Shown here in pieces: positions 41,823 to 51,140 of a stretch of DNA of 57,518 nucleotides (positions are counted from its first letter, which is position 1; every line of letters begins with the position of its first letter). The translations under genes and the position numbers were made by a program. The notes beneath the pieces were generated by a model. The model saw nothing but the letters and a program-made list of their open reading frames with translations, had not been told where the DNA came from and did no database searches. This stretch comes from Bacteroidales bacterium (lineage in GTDB: Bacteria; Bacteroidota; Bacteroidia; Bacteroidales; UBA932), in contig JAFRPH010000019.1 of assembly GCA_017429205.1 (NCBI GenBank), forward strand, positions 1 to 57,518, read 5' to 3'.

Positions 41823-43181
41823 ATGAAGCAACGTGAGAATTTCGGCAGCCGGATGGCTGTCATCATGGCCTTTGCCGGCAGTGCCATCGGCCTCGGCAAC
41901 ATCTGGCGTTTCCCGTATCTGGTGGGCCAGGACGGCGGCGCGGCCTTCGTCATCATCTACGTCATCGCCACGCTGGTCATCTCCCTGCCCATCTTTTTCG
42001 CCGAGTCGGTCGTCGGCCGGCGCACCGGCGCGAACTGCCGGGGCGCGTTCATCGAGCTGGGCAAGGGCACCGCGTGGCCGTACCTGGGCTTTTTGATGGT
42101 GTTCACCCCCCTGTGGATCGTCTCCTACTACAGCGTCGTGGGCGGCTGGTCGCTGGAGTACCTGGTCCAGGCGCTCCGGCTGGACTTCATCCACACGTCG
42201 CCGGAAGCGATGAGCGGGTCGTTCGAGCGCTTCATCTCCCGGACCTGGGCCCCGCTGGGCTTTCACCTGGCTTTCTTGGCCGTCACCGTCGCCATCGTCG
42301 CCCTGGGCGTGAAGTCCGGCATCGAGAAGTTCAGCAAGATCTGCCTGCCCGTCCTGTTCACGCTGGTGGTGGTCATCGCGGTGTACTCCCTCACCCTCCC
42401 GGGCGCGCAGAAAGGCGTTGCATACCTGTTCAAGCCCGATTTTTCGAAATTGACCATCGGCACCTGCCTGGACGCGCTGGGACAGTCGTTCTATTCCCTG
42501 TCGCTGGGAATGGGCATCATCATCACCTATTCCTCCTACGTGAGCAAGAAGGAGAACCTGATGGTCTCCGGCGCGGGAACGGCCGTTTCCGACCTGCTGT
42601 TCGCCATCCTGGCGGGCGTCGCCATCATGCCGGCCGTGTTCGCCGCCGGCATCGAGCCGGGCAGCGGCCCCGGCCTGATCTTCGACACGCTGCCGTACAT
42701 TTTCGCCCAGATGGGCCTGCAGATGCCCTGGATCAGCTCCATCGCCGCCATCCTGTTCTTCCTGACCATCCTGTTCGCGGCCCTCACCTCGTCCATTTCC
42801 CTGATCGAGGTGGGCGTGGCGTATCTGACGGAGGAGCGGGGCTTCAAGCGGGGCTGGGCCTGCGTGTTCCTGTTCGTCGTCACCGGCGTCCTCGGCGGCT
42901 TGTGCAGCCTGTCCTTCGGTCCGCTCGCGGACGTGAAGGTGTTCGGGATGGGCTTTTTCGACCTGTTCGACACCGTCGCCTCCAATGTCCTCCTCACGGT
43001 CGGCGGTCTCCTGGTGGTGCTGTTCGTGGGCTGGAAGATGCCCAAGGCCGATGTCTTCGATGAGCTGACCAACGGCGGGACCAAGCGCCGCAACGTCCGT
43101 CTGTTCAATTTCTTCTACTTCCTGATCCGGTACGTCGCGCCCGTGGGTGTGGCCGTCCTCATCCTGTCCAACCTGCTATGA
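41823..43181 (+). CDS. Sodium-dependent NSS-family transporter 1
   Basis: This 452-residue protein has about 11-12 membrane helices and is related to LeuT/MhsT amino-acid:sodium symporters. The unwound first helix carries GSAIGLGNIWRFPYLVG, the sodium and substrate site; TM3 has WIVSYYSVVGGWSLEYL. Such proteins import amino acids, often hydrophobic or aromatic. It starts 24 bases after folA without an obvious promoter and overlaps the next transporter by 4 bases (ATGA). Confidence 0.93.
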   Translation: MKQRENFGSRMAVIMAFAGSAIGLGNIWRFPYLVGQDGGAAFVIIYVIATLVISLPIFFAESVVGRRTGANCRGAFIELGKGTAWPYLGFLMVFTPLWIVSYYSVVGGWSLEYLVQALRLDFIHTSPEAMSGSFERFISRTWAPLGFHLAFLAVTVAIVALGVKSGIEKFSKICLPVLFTLVVVIAVYSLTLPGAQKGVAYLFKPDFSKLTIGTCLDALGQSFYSLSLGMGIIITYSSYVSKKENLMVSGAGTAVSDLLFAILAGVAIMPAVFAAGIEPGSGPGLIFDTLPYIFAQMGLQMPWISSIAAILFFLTILFAALTSSISLIEVGVAYLTEERGFKRGWACVFLFVVTGVLGGLCSLSFGPLADVKVFGMGFFDLFDTVASNVLLTVGGLLVVLFVGWKMPKADVFDELTNGGTKRRNVRLFNFFYFLIRYVAPVGVAVLILSNLL

Positions 43182-44539
43182 CGCCCCGGGAAAACTTCGG
43201 CAGCCGCTTTGCGGTGGTGATGGCGATGGCCGGCAGCGCCGTGGGCCTCGGCAACATCTGGCGTTTCCCCTATATGGTGGGGGAGCACGGCGGCGCGGCC
43301 TTCATCATCCTGTACGCGCTGGCGAGTTTCATCCTGGTCCTTCCCATCTTCTTCGCGGAGACCATCATCGGCCGCCGCAGCCGCCAGGGCACCTTCGGGG
43401 CGATGGAAAAGCTCGCGCCCGGCTCCCGCTGGAAGTGGCTGGGCCTGCTGACGGTCTTTGCGCCCATCATCATCCTGAGCTACTACAGCGTCGTGGGCGG
43501 CTGGTCGGTGGAATACCTGTTCAAGGCGGTGTGCCTGGACTTCACGAATACGCCCCCGGAGCAGATCCAGGGCTTCTTCGGCGCGTTCATCTCCTCCACG
43601 GGCGCCCCCATCGCGGTCCATACCATCTTTATGCTGCTGGTCGCGGGCATCGTCCTGGCGGGTGTCAAGAGGGGTATCGAAGGCTTCACGAAGATTACGA
43701 TGCCGGTCCTGTTCGTGCTCATCGTCGCCCTCGCCATCTACTCCGTGACGCTGCCGGGCGCCTCCGAAGGCGTCGCCTACCTCGTCAAGCCCGATTTTTC
43801 CAAGGTCGATGCGCGCGCCGTCGCGGCCGCCATGGGCCAGGCCTTCTTCTCGCTGTCGCTGGGCGTGGGTACGATCCTGACCTATGCGTCCTATATGCGG
43901 AAGGAGGAGAATATCCTGGCTTCGGGCGTCGGCACGGCCGTTTCGGACCTGCTGTTCGCCATCATCGCGGGTTTCGCCGTGATGCCGGCCGTGTTCGCCG
44001 CGGGCATCGCGCCCGGCGCCGGCCCCGGCCTCGTCTTCGACACCCTGCCCTACATCTTCAACCAGATGGGCGCGAACATTCCCTGGCTGAGCGCCGCGAT
44101 CGCCATCATTTTCTTCGTGACCATCCTCGTGGCGGCCCTCACCTCGGCCATCTCGATGATGGAGGTGGGCGTGGCCTATCTGACGGAGGAAAAGGGGATG
44201 CGCCGGCCGACGGCGGTCCTCATCATCACGGCTTTCGCCTGGACCGTGGGCGTGCTGTGCAGCCTGTCCTTCGGTCCGCTTTCGGAAGTTAAACTCCTGG
44301 GTAACAGCATCTTCGACTTCCTGGACAAGCTCTGCTCCGACTGGCTCCTGCCCGCCGGCGGCCTGCTCTTCACGCTGTTCGTAGGCTGGAAGATGTCCCG
44401 GCCCGATGTCTATGCGGAATTCACCAACGACGGCACGCTCAAGGCGAACGTCCGGATATTCAACGTCATCTGGTTCCTGATCCGGTACGTCGCCCCCGTG
44501 GGCATTGTCGTGGTGTTCCTGACGAATCTGATTCTCTAA
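43178..44539 (+). CDS. Sodium-dependent NSS-family transporter 2
   Basis: This 453-residue protein is similar to its upstream neighbour along the whole length (RENFGSR, GSAxGLGNIWRFPY, ILSYYSVVGGWSVEYL, RYVAPVG near the end), so the pair arose by tandem duplication. Substrate-pocket neighbours differ, for example FAETIIGRRSRQGTFGAME against FAESVVGRRTGANCRGAFIE, suggesting distinct substrates or a heteromeric pair. The stop lies 3 bases from the convergent mutS stop. Confidence 0.93.
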   Translation: MTPRENFGSRFAVVMAMAGSAVGLGNIWRFPYMVGEHGGAAFIILYALASFILVLPIFFAETIIGRRSRQGTFGAMEKLAPGSRWKWLGLLTVFAPIIILSYYSVVGGWSVEYLFKAVCLDFTNTPPEQIQGFFGAFISSTGAPIAVHTIFMLLVAGIVLAGVKRGIEGFTKITMPVLFVLIVALAIYSVTLPGASEGVAYLVKPDFSKVDARAVAAAMGQAFFSLSLGVGTILTYASYMRKEENILASGVGTAVSDLLFAIIAGFAVMPAVFAAGIAPGAGPGLVFDTLPYIFNQMGANIPWLSAAIAIIFFVTILVAALTSAISMMEVGVAYLTEEKGMRRPTAVLIITAFAWTVGVLCSLSFGPLSEVKLLGNSIFDFLDKLCSDWLLPAGGLLFTLFVGWKMSRPDVYAEFTNDGTLKANVRIFNVIWFLIRYVAPVGIVVVFLTNLIL

Positions 44540-44542
44540 GAG

Positions 44543-47173
44543 CTACACCCCCAGCTCGTCCTTCATCGCCCTGAGCGCGTCGAACGCTTGGAGCGGGGTC
44601 ATGTTGTTGAGGTCCAGGGACTTGAGCCGATCGCGAAGGGATTCCAGAAGCGGGTCGTCCAGCTGGAACATCGACAGCTGGATGGAGCCGTCCTTTTCCA
44701 CGCGGCCTTCCTTGGTGTTGTGCGGCTTGACGGGCGTGAGGGCGCCGATGCGCTCGAGGGCCTGGGAGTTCTCCAGGGCCTTGAGCGTGCGCTCGGCGCT
44801 TTCCAGCACCGGCGCGGGCATCCCGGCCATCCGGGCGACGTGGATACCGAAGCTGTGGGCCGTGCCACCTTCCTTGATCTTGCGGAGGAAGATGACCTCC
44901 TTCCCCACCTCCTTCACCGTCACGTGGAAGTTCTTCACGCGCGGGAAAACGCCTTCCAGGTCGTTCAGCTCGTGATAATGGGTGGCGAAGAGGGTCTTCG
45001 CTCCCTTGCCATACTCGTGGATGTACTCCACGATGCCGCGGGCGATGGACATGCCATCGTAGGTCGATGTGCCGCGGCCGATTTCGTCCAGCAGGACCAA
45101 CGACCGGGCGCTGAGGTTGTGGAGGATCATCGCCGTCTCCAGCATTTCCACCATAAAGGTGGATTCGCCGCGGGAGATGTTGTCCGTCGCGCCCACCCGG
45201 GTGAAGATCTTGTCGAAATAGCCGATCCGGGCCGACGCCGCCGGCACGAAGGAGCCCGTCTGCGCGAGCAGGACGATGAGCGCCGTCTGCCGCAGGAGGG
45301 CGGACTTACCGGCCATGTTCGGACCGGTCAAGATGATGATCTGCTGGGTCTTGGAGTCCAGGAAGACGTCGTTCGGGACGTATTCCTCTCCCGCGGGCAT
45401 CAGCGTTTCGATGACCGGATGGCGGCCCGCCTTGATGTCCAGCGACAGGGAGTCGTCCATCACGGGCCGGCAGTAGTGCCGGTCCTCGGCCTGCTCCGCG
45501 AAGCCCGCGAGCACATCCAGCTTCGCCAGGATGCGGCTGTTCTTCTGGATGGCGACGATGCAGTCCTGGACGTGGGCGATGAGGTTGGCGTACAGGCGGG
45601 TTTCGATCTCGTAGATGCGGCTTTCCGCCGTGACGATCTTCTCCTCGTATTCCTTCAGCTCCTCGGTGATGTAGCGCTCCGCATTGACCAGGGTCTGCTT
45701 GCGGATCCACTCCGGGGGGACCTTGTCCTTGAAGGTGTTGCGGACTTCGATATAGTAGCCGAAAACGTTGTTGTAGGCGATTCGGAGCGAGGGGATGCCG
45801 GTGCGCTCGGCCTCCCGTTGCTGCATTTCCAGCAGGTAGTCCTTGCCGCTGCCGGACAGCCCGCGCAGCTCGTCCAGGTCCTCGTTCACGCCTTCGGCGA
45901 TGACCGGGCCCTTGCCGATCTGGGCGGCCGGCTCCGGGTCCAGGGTGTTGACAATCTCCTTGTAGATCTTCTCGCAGCCCACGAGCCCGCGCATCAGCTT
46001 GTCCAGGGCGTCGCAGCCCTTGCCGGTGCAGTTTTCGCGCAGCGGGCCGAGCTGGGCGAGGCCGCGGCTGAGCTGCAGGACCTCGCGCGGGAGGGCCTTG
46101 CCGTTCGCGACGCGCCCTAGGATGCGGTCCAGGTCGCCGAGCTTGCCCAGCTCCTCCTGCACCTGCACCAGGGTGTCGGGGTTGTCGACAAAGAACTGCA
46201 CGATGTCGTAGCGGTTGTCCAGCTCTTTCCGGTCCAGGACCGGCATCGCGAGCCAGTTGCGGAGCAGGCGCGCGCCCATCGGCGAGGAGCACTTGTCGAT
46301 GGTTTCCACCAGCGACACGCCCTCGCGGCCCGACGCGGCCTGGAAGACCTCCAGGTTGCGGAGGGTGAACGGGTCCATCCACACGAACTTGGCCTCGTCG
46401 ATGCGGCCGAGGGTGGAAATGTTCCGCAGGCCCACGTGCTGGGTCTGCTCGAGATAGACCATCAAGGCGCCGGCCGCGCACAGCCCGAGCGGCATCGTGT
46501 CCACCGCGAAGCCCTTGAGGCTGTCCACGCGGAGCTGCCGCTTGAGTTTCTCCACCGCCGCGTCATACACGAAGGCCCATTCGTCCAGCGACGTCGTGTA
46601 ATAGTCGCCGAAACGGTCCTTGACGCCCTTCTCGTAGCTCCGGGGAACGACGAGCTCCTTGGGGGAGAGCGAGCCCATCAGCGTGCCGATGTAGTCCAGC
46701 GAGCCCTGCGCCACCTGGAACTGTCCCGTGGACACGTCCAGGAAGGCGGCGCCGCACTGGTCGCGCTCGAAGGCGAGGCCGCAGAGGTAGTTGTTCTCCT
46801 TGATTTCCAGCATGTTCTCGCCGAAGGAGATGCCCGGCGTGACGATTTCCGTCACCCCGCGCTTGACGAGTTTCTTCGCGAACTTCGGGTCCTCCAGCTG
46901 GTCGCAGATGGCCACCTTGAAGCCGGCGCGGACCAGTTTCGTGAGGTAGTTCTCGATGGCGTGGTGCGGGAAGCCGGCCATCGGGATGGGCCCCTTGTCG
47001 CCGTTGGATTTCTTTGTCTGCACGAGGCCCAGCACCCGGGACGCCGTCACGGCGTCGTCCGAGTAGGTCTCGTAGAAGTCTCCCACGCGGTACAGCAGCA
47101 GCGCCTCGGGGTGCTGTGCCTTCACCTCGAAAAACTGCCTGATCAGGGGGGTGTCTTCCGCCATCTTCGCCAT
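44543..47173 (-). CDS. mutS: DNA mismatch repair protein MutS
   Basis: This 876-residue protein has an N-terminal mismatch-binding domain with the Phe-x-Glu wedge in YRVGDFYETYSDDAV near residue 35, then connector, lever and clamp. The ATPase has Walker A GPNMAGKSALLRQ near residue 615, Walker B VLLDEIGRGTSTYDG and FATHYHEL, and a C-terminal helix-turn-helix. It recognises mispairs and recruits MutL. The length is standard. A TATCTTTG promoter precedes it, back-to-back with that of the glycosyltransferase. Confidence 0.98.
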   Translation of the reverse strand: MAKMAEDTPLIRQFFEVKAQHPEALLLYRVGDFYETYSDDAVTASRVLGLVQTKKSNGDKGPIPMAGFPHHAIENYLTKLVRAGFKVAICDQLEDPKFAKKLVKRGVTEIVTPGISFGENMLEIKENNYLCGLAFERDQCGAAFLDVSTGQFQVAQGSLDYIGTLMGSLSPKELVVPRSYEKGVKDRFGDYYTTSLDEWAFVYDAAVEKLKRQLRVDSLKGFAVDTMPLGLCAAGALMVYLEQTQHVGLRNISTLGRIDEAKFVWMDPFTLRNLEVFQAASGREGVSLVETIDKCSSPMGARLLRNWLAMPVLDRKELDNRYDIVQFFVDNPDTLVQVQEELGKLGDLDRILGRVANGKALPREVLQLSRGLAQLGPLRENCTGKGCDALDKLMRGLVGCEKIYKEIVNTLDPEPAAQIGKGPVIAEGVNEDLDELRGLSGSGKDYLLEMQQREAERTGIPSLRIAYNNVFGYYIEVRNTFKDKVPPEWIRKQTLVNAERYITEELKEYEEKIVTAESRIYEIETRLYANLIAHVQDCIVAIQKNSRILAKLDVLAGFAEQAEDRHYCRPVMDDSLSLDIKAGRHPVIETLMPAGEEYVPNDVFLDSKTQQIIILTGPNMAGKSALLRQTALIVLLAQTGSFVPAASARIGYFDKIFTRVGATDNISRGESTFMVEMLETAMILHNLSARSLVLLDEIGRGTSTYDGMSIARGIVEYIHEYGKGAKTLFATHYHELNDLEGVFPRVKNFHVTVKEVGKEVIFLRKIKEGGTAHSFGIHVARMAGMPAPVLESAERTLKALENSQALERIGALTPVKPHNTKEGRVEKDGSIQLSMFQLDDPLLESLRDRLKSLDLNNMTPLQAFDALRAMKDELGV

Positions 47174-47196
47174 ACTGTCTGCTTTTTCGGAACATA

Positions 47197-47204
47197 CAAA
47201 GATA
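47197..47204 (-). promoter_or_regulatory. Minus-7 element TATCTTTG for mutS
   Basis: Exact TAnnTTTG match on the minus strand, 23 bases before the mutS ATG. Confidence 0.65.
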
Positions 47205-47216
47205 CGATTTTTTAGT

Positions 47217-47224
47217 TAACTTTG
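47217..47224 (+). promoter_or_regulatory. Minus-7 element TAACTTTG for the glycosyltransferase operon
   Basis: Exact TAnnTTTG match ending 7 bases before the ATG at 47232. Confidence 0.65.
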
Positions 47225-47231
47225 TAGTCTT

Positions 47232-48563
47232 ATGAAACGCGTCCTCGTCATCACTTACTACTGGCCGCCGTCCGGCGGTTCGGGGGTCCAGCGGTGGGTG
47301 AAATTCGCCAAATACCTGCCCCAGGAAGGGTGGCAGCCGGTCATTTATACGCCTGAGAATCCGGAATATACGGCCATCGACCATACCCTGGAGGCGGAGA
47401 TTCCGCGCGAGGCGGAAATCCTCCGCCGTCCCATCACCGAGCCGTACGACATCTACCGCAAGCTGATGGGCAAGGGCGCATCGACGGACATGAAGACGCT
47501 CACGGCCGGCGCGTCCAAGGGCGAGGTCACGGAAATCTCGTCCGGGAAGAAGACGTTCAAGCAGCGCCTGTCGCTGTGGATCCGCGGCAACCTGTTCGTG
47601 CCGGATCCCCGCGTGGGCTGGGTGCGGCCGAGCGTGCGTTTCCTGAAGAAATACCTGGCGGAGCATCCGGTCGACGCGATCGTCACGACCGGTCCGCCGC
47701 ACTCGATGCATCTGATCGGCCAGCGGCTGCACAAGGAGCTCGGGATTCCCTGGATTCCCGATTTCCGCGACCCGTGGAGCCGGATGTACTACCTCAAGCA
47801 CCTGCCGATGACGCCCCGCACCTGGCGCCGGCTCCGGGCGATGGAGCAGTCCGTGCTGGACGAATGCTCCACCGTGCTGGCCGTCACGCCGCTCGTGCAG
47901 GAAGAGTTCCAGGCGCAGACGAAAACGCCCGTGGCGATGATCACGAACGGCTTCGACGGCGGCGATTTCAACCAGCCGGTCGAGCCGGACGGCCTTTTCA
48001 ACATCGTCCACACGGGCCTGTTCGCCGCCGACGGCAATCCGCTGAACCTCTGGAAAGTCCTGGGTGTCAAGGCCTGGGCCGATGCGGCGTTCAAGAAGGC
48101 GCTCCGGCTCCGGCTGGTGGGCAGGGTGGACCGCGAGGTGTACGCCGCCATCGAGGAGGCGGGGCTCCTCGACAATGTCGTGGACCTCGGCTACTGCGAC
48201 CACCTCACGGCGGTCCGCGAGCAGCTCGCCGCCTCGGTCCTCATCCTTCCGCTGCGCAACGATCCGGAATATCGGCCCATCCTGCCGGGCAAGCTGTTCG
48301 AGTACCTCGCCTCGCGGCGGCCCGTGCTCGGCATCGGCCAGGAGGACGGGGCGATGGCCCGCGTCCTCGCCGACACCGGTGCCGGCGTCACCGCCGACTG
48401 GGACAACCTGGAGGCGATGCGCGATTTCATTGACCAGGCCTGGGAGCGGCACAAGGCCGGCGGCGTGCCGCCCGTCACGGGCGACATCGACCGCTTCTCC
48501 CGCCGCAACCTCACCCGCGAGCTCGCCGCCCTGCTGGAGCGGGTCTCCACCGAAAACAAGTAA
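47232..48563 (+). CDS. GT4-like glycosyltransferase
   Basis: This 443-residue protein has the GT-B fold. The N-domain opens VLVITYYWPPSGGSGVQRWVKFAKYL, a GT4-type acceptor-side loop. The C-domain has NIVHTGLFAADGNP, LRLVGRVDREVY and the donor-binding helix PILPGKLFEYLASRRPVLGI with its Glu. Such enzymes build surface polysaccharide or glycolipid. It is followed after 3 bases by a YfhO-like membrane protein, which in this family is linked to glycosylation of cell-envelope polymers. Donor and acceptor cannot be told. Confidence 0.9.
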   Translation: MKRVLVITYYWPPSGGSGVQRWVKFAKYLPQEGWQPVIYTPENPEYTAIDHTLEAEIPREAEILRRPITEPYDIYRKLMGKGASTDMKTLTAGASKGEVTEISSGKKTFKQRLSLWIRGNLFVPDPRVGWVRPSVRFLKKYLAEHPVDAIVTTGPPHSMHLIGQRLHKELGIPWIPDFRDPWSRMYYLKHLPMTPRTWRRLRAMEQSVLDECSTVLAVTPLVQEEFQAQTKTPVAMITNGFDGGDFNQPVEPDGLFNIVHTGLFAADGNPLNLWKVLGVKAWADAAFKKALRLRLVGRVDREVYAAIEEAGLLDNVVDLGYCDHLTAVREQLAASVLILPLRNDPEYRPILPGKLFEYLASRRPVLGIGQEDGAMARVLADTGAGVTADWDNLEAMRDFIDQAWERHKAGGVPPVTGDIDRFSRRNLTRELAALLERVSTENK

Positions 48564-48566
48564 GAT

Positions 48567-51140
48567 ATGGACAAGAAATTCTTGAAGAACATCCTCATCG
48601 CCCTCGGCGCCGTCGTCTTTTTCCTCGGGCTCAGCTACGGTTTCGTACCGCAGGTGCTGAGTAACAAGGTCGTGAACCAGACCGACATCTCCGGCTATTA
48701 TGGAATGTCCAACGAGATGTCGGAATGGAACAAGGCGCACCCGGACGACCCGACCTACTGGACGGACGCGATGTTCGGCGGCATGCCCACGGCGGCCATC
48801 TCCACGAAGAACGGCGGAGATGCCACGCAGGCCATCTACGACCTGCTGATGACGGGCAAGCGGCCCGCGACGTACCTTTTCATCGCCTTGCTGGGCTCGT
48901 TCCTGCTGATGCTGTCGCTCGGCGTCAGCTGGCCGCTGGCCATCGGCGGCGCCGTCGCCATCGCTTTCTGCTCGTACAACTTCCAGATCATCCAGGTGGG
49001 CCATAACACGAAGATGCAGGCGATCGCCTTCTTCCCGTGGGTGATGGCCGCGCTCGTCTATACCTACCGGAGCACCGAATCCAAGCGCCGCTGGCTCGCG
49101 AAAGTCATCATCGGCGCCGTCCTGTTCGGCCTCGCGCTGAGCATGCAGGTCAAGGCCAACCACCAGCAGATCACCTATTACCTGGCGATTCTGGTGATGC
49201 TGTATGCCCTGGTCTTCTTCATCGACATCTTGGTTCGCAAGGAGAAGGACTCCCTGACGACGAAAACGGTGCGCAAGACGCGCATCTCGCGCTTTTTCAT
49301 CGCGTCGGCCCTGCTGCTGGGCGTGGGCCTCGTGGGCATCGCCACGAACGTGAACAAGCTGCTTCCGGTCGCGAAGTACACGCCGAACACGATGCGCGGA
49401 GGCTCGGAACTGACGCAGGACGCCGCGGTCAAGGGCAAGAGCGAGAGCAAGAGCACGGGCAAGAGTCGCCGCGGCCTGGACTTGGAATACGCCACGGCGT
49501 GGTCCTACGGCTGGAATGAACTGCCCAACCTGCTGATCCCGAACTTCAACGGCGGCGCGTCGTCGCAGCCGATGGACCCGGACAAGTCCGAGACCGTCAA
49601 GCTCCTCAAGCAAGCCGGCCAGACGGGAACGCGCGAAATCGCGAAGGCCCTGCCCCTGTACTGGGGGCCGCAGCCATATACGGCCGGACCGATGTACATG
49701 GGCGCCATCACCGTGTTCCTGTTCGTCCTGGGCCTGTTCCTGTACAAGGGGAAGGACAAGTGGTGGATCATCGCAGCCACGGTGCTCGCCATCCTGATGG
49801 CGGTGGGCAACCATTTTATGGTTTTTACGAAGCTCTGTTTCAAGATTTTGCCGCTGTACAACAAGTTCCGGACAGTGTCGATGGCGCTCGTCATCCTGCA
49901 GGTGACGCTGCCCGTGCTGGGCTTCCTCACCCTGGACCGGATCGTCAAGGACGGCTATGACCGGAAGGCGTTCCTGAGAAAGAGCGGCCTCGCTTTCGCC
50001 CTCACGGGCGGTTTCTGCCTCCTGTTCTTCCTGATTCCGACGCTTGCCGGCGATTTCACGTCGATGGCCGACGCGGGCCAGCAGGAGGTCGTCATCGAGG
50101 CCTTCCAAGCGGACCGCATCGCCCTGTTGCGCCAGGATGCCCTGATTTCCTTTCTCCTTATCCTCGGCGCCTGGGGCATCCTGCTTTGGGCCTGCCTGCC
50201 GGAAGAGAAGAACCCCATCCGCAAGGTCGTCGCCAGCCTCGCCCTCTGCGCGCTGATTCTCGTGAATCTCTTCGTCACGGGCAAGCGCTACCTGAACGAC
50301 GACCACTTCACTACGATGAAGGACTTCCGGAAACCCTTCGCCGTGCGGGTCGTGGACAATCTCATCATGGCCGATCCGGACCCGTCCTATCGCGTCCTGG
50401 ACCTCTCCGTCAGCGTGTTCAATTCGGCGGTGCCGTCCTTCCACCACAAGAGCATCGGCGGGTATTCCCCCGCCAAGCTCCAGCGCTACCAGGACCTCAT
50501 CGACCACTATCTGGTGGACGAAATCAACCAGCTTTACGCGACTCTCCAGCGCTCTGAAACCTTCGAGGAATTGAAACAGAACCTGCCGGAGATACCGGTC
50601 CTGAGTGCCCTGAACACGAAGTATATCGTCATCTATGGCGATTTCATGCCGGTGGTGAACCCGAACGCTTTCGGCACCGCCTGGTTCGTGGACGAGGTCG
50701 TCCCGGCCGCGACGCCGGACGAGGAGATCGCCTTCCTGGGCAGTGTCGACCTGCGGCGCCAGGCCGTCGTCGGCAAGGACATGCCGTCGGTGACCGCCGC
50801 GCCGGCCGATACCACGGACACCATCGTGATGACCTCCTACGCCCCGAACGAGCTCCATTATCATTACACCGCGTCGACCGACCGTCTCGCCGTCTTCAGC
50901 GAGATCTATTATCCCAACGGTTGGAGAGCGAAGGTCGACGGCGCTCCCGTCGATATCTTCCGTGCGGACTGGACGCTTCGCGCCGCGCAGCTCCCGGCGG
51001 GCGAGCACGACCTCGTGATGCGCTTCGACCCCGATTCCTACCGCATCGGCGCGAACGTTTCCCGCGCCTCTTCCATCACCCTGATTCTCCTGCTTCTCCT
51101 CTCCATCGCCAGCTTGTTCCTGCCTGCCCGGAAGAAATGA
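48567..51140 (+). CDS. YfhO-family multi-pass membrane protein
   Basis: This 857-residue protein has more than ten hydrophobic helices (for example NILIALGAVVFFLGLSYGF at the start and ITLILLLLLSIASLFLPA at the end) and large extracytoplasmic loops. The loop near residue 50 (DAMFGGMPTAAIST) and YNKFRTVSMALVILQVTLPVLGF near 430 fit YfhO/GT-C-like proteins, which in Gram-positives transfer sugars to lipoteichoic acid. The C-terminal part (residues about 560-830) is a beta-rich outside domain with YYPNGWRAKVDGAPVDI, typical of the family. Coupled to the upstream glycosyltransferase. The reaction is inferred. Confidence 0.88.
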   Translation: MDKKFLKNILIALGAVVFFLGLSYGFVPQVLSNKVVNQTDISGYYGMSNEMSEWNKAHPDDPTYWTDAMFGGMPTAAISTKNGGDATQAIYDLLMTGKRPATYLFIALLGSFLLMLSLGVSWPLAIGGAVAIAFCSYNFQIIQVGHNTKMQAIAFFPWVMAALVYTYRSTESKRRWLAKVIIGAVLFGLALSMQVKANHQQITYYLAILVMLYALVFFIDILVRKEKDSLTTKTVRKTRISRFFIASALLLGVGLVGIATNVNKLLPVAKYTPNTMRGGSELTQDAAVKGKSESKSTGKSRRGLDLEYATAWSYGWNELPNLLIPNFNGGASSQPMDPDKSETVKLLKQAGQTGTREIAKALPLYWGPQPYTAGPMYMGAITVFLFVLGLFLYKGKDKWWIIAATVLAILMAVGNHFMVFTKLCFKILPLYNKFRTVSMALVILQVTLPVLGFLTLDRIVKDGYDRKAFLRKSGLAFALTGGFCLLFFLIPTLAGDFTSMADAGQQEVVIEAFQADRIALLRQDALISFLLILGAWGILLWACLPEEKNPIRKVVASLALCALILVNLFVTGKRYLNDDHFTTMKDFRKPFAVRVVDNLIMADPDPSYRVLDLSVSVFNSAVPSFHHKSIGGYSPAKLQRYQDLIDHYLVDEINQLYATLQRSETFEELKQNLPEIPVLSALNTKYIVIYGDFMPVVNPNAFGTAWFVDEVVPAATPDEEIAFLGSVDLRRQAVVGKDMPSVTAAPADTTDTIVMTSYAPNELHYHYTASTDRLAVFSEIYYPNGWRAKVDGAPVDIFRADWTLRAAQLPAGEHDLVMRFDPDSYRIGANVSRASSITLILLLLLSIASLFLPARKK

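Noticed and set aside
46563..51008. 1481-codon open frame on the minus strand opposite mutS N-terminus, glycosyltransferase and YfhO genes
   Set aside because: It overlaps three well-supported genes, its predicted protein is Arg/His/Gly/Val-rich without family motifs, and high GC at third positions makes such long antisense frames common here.
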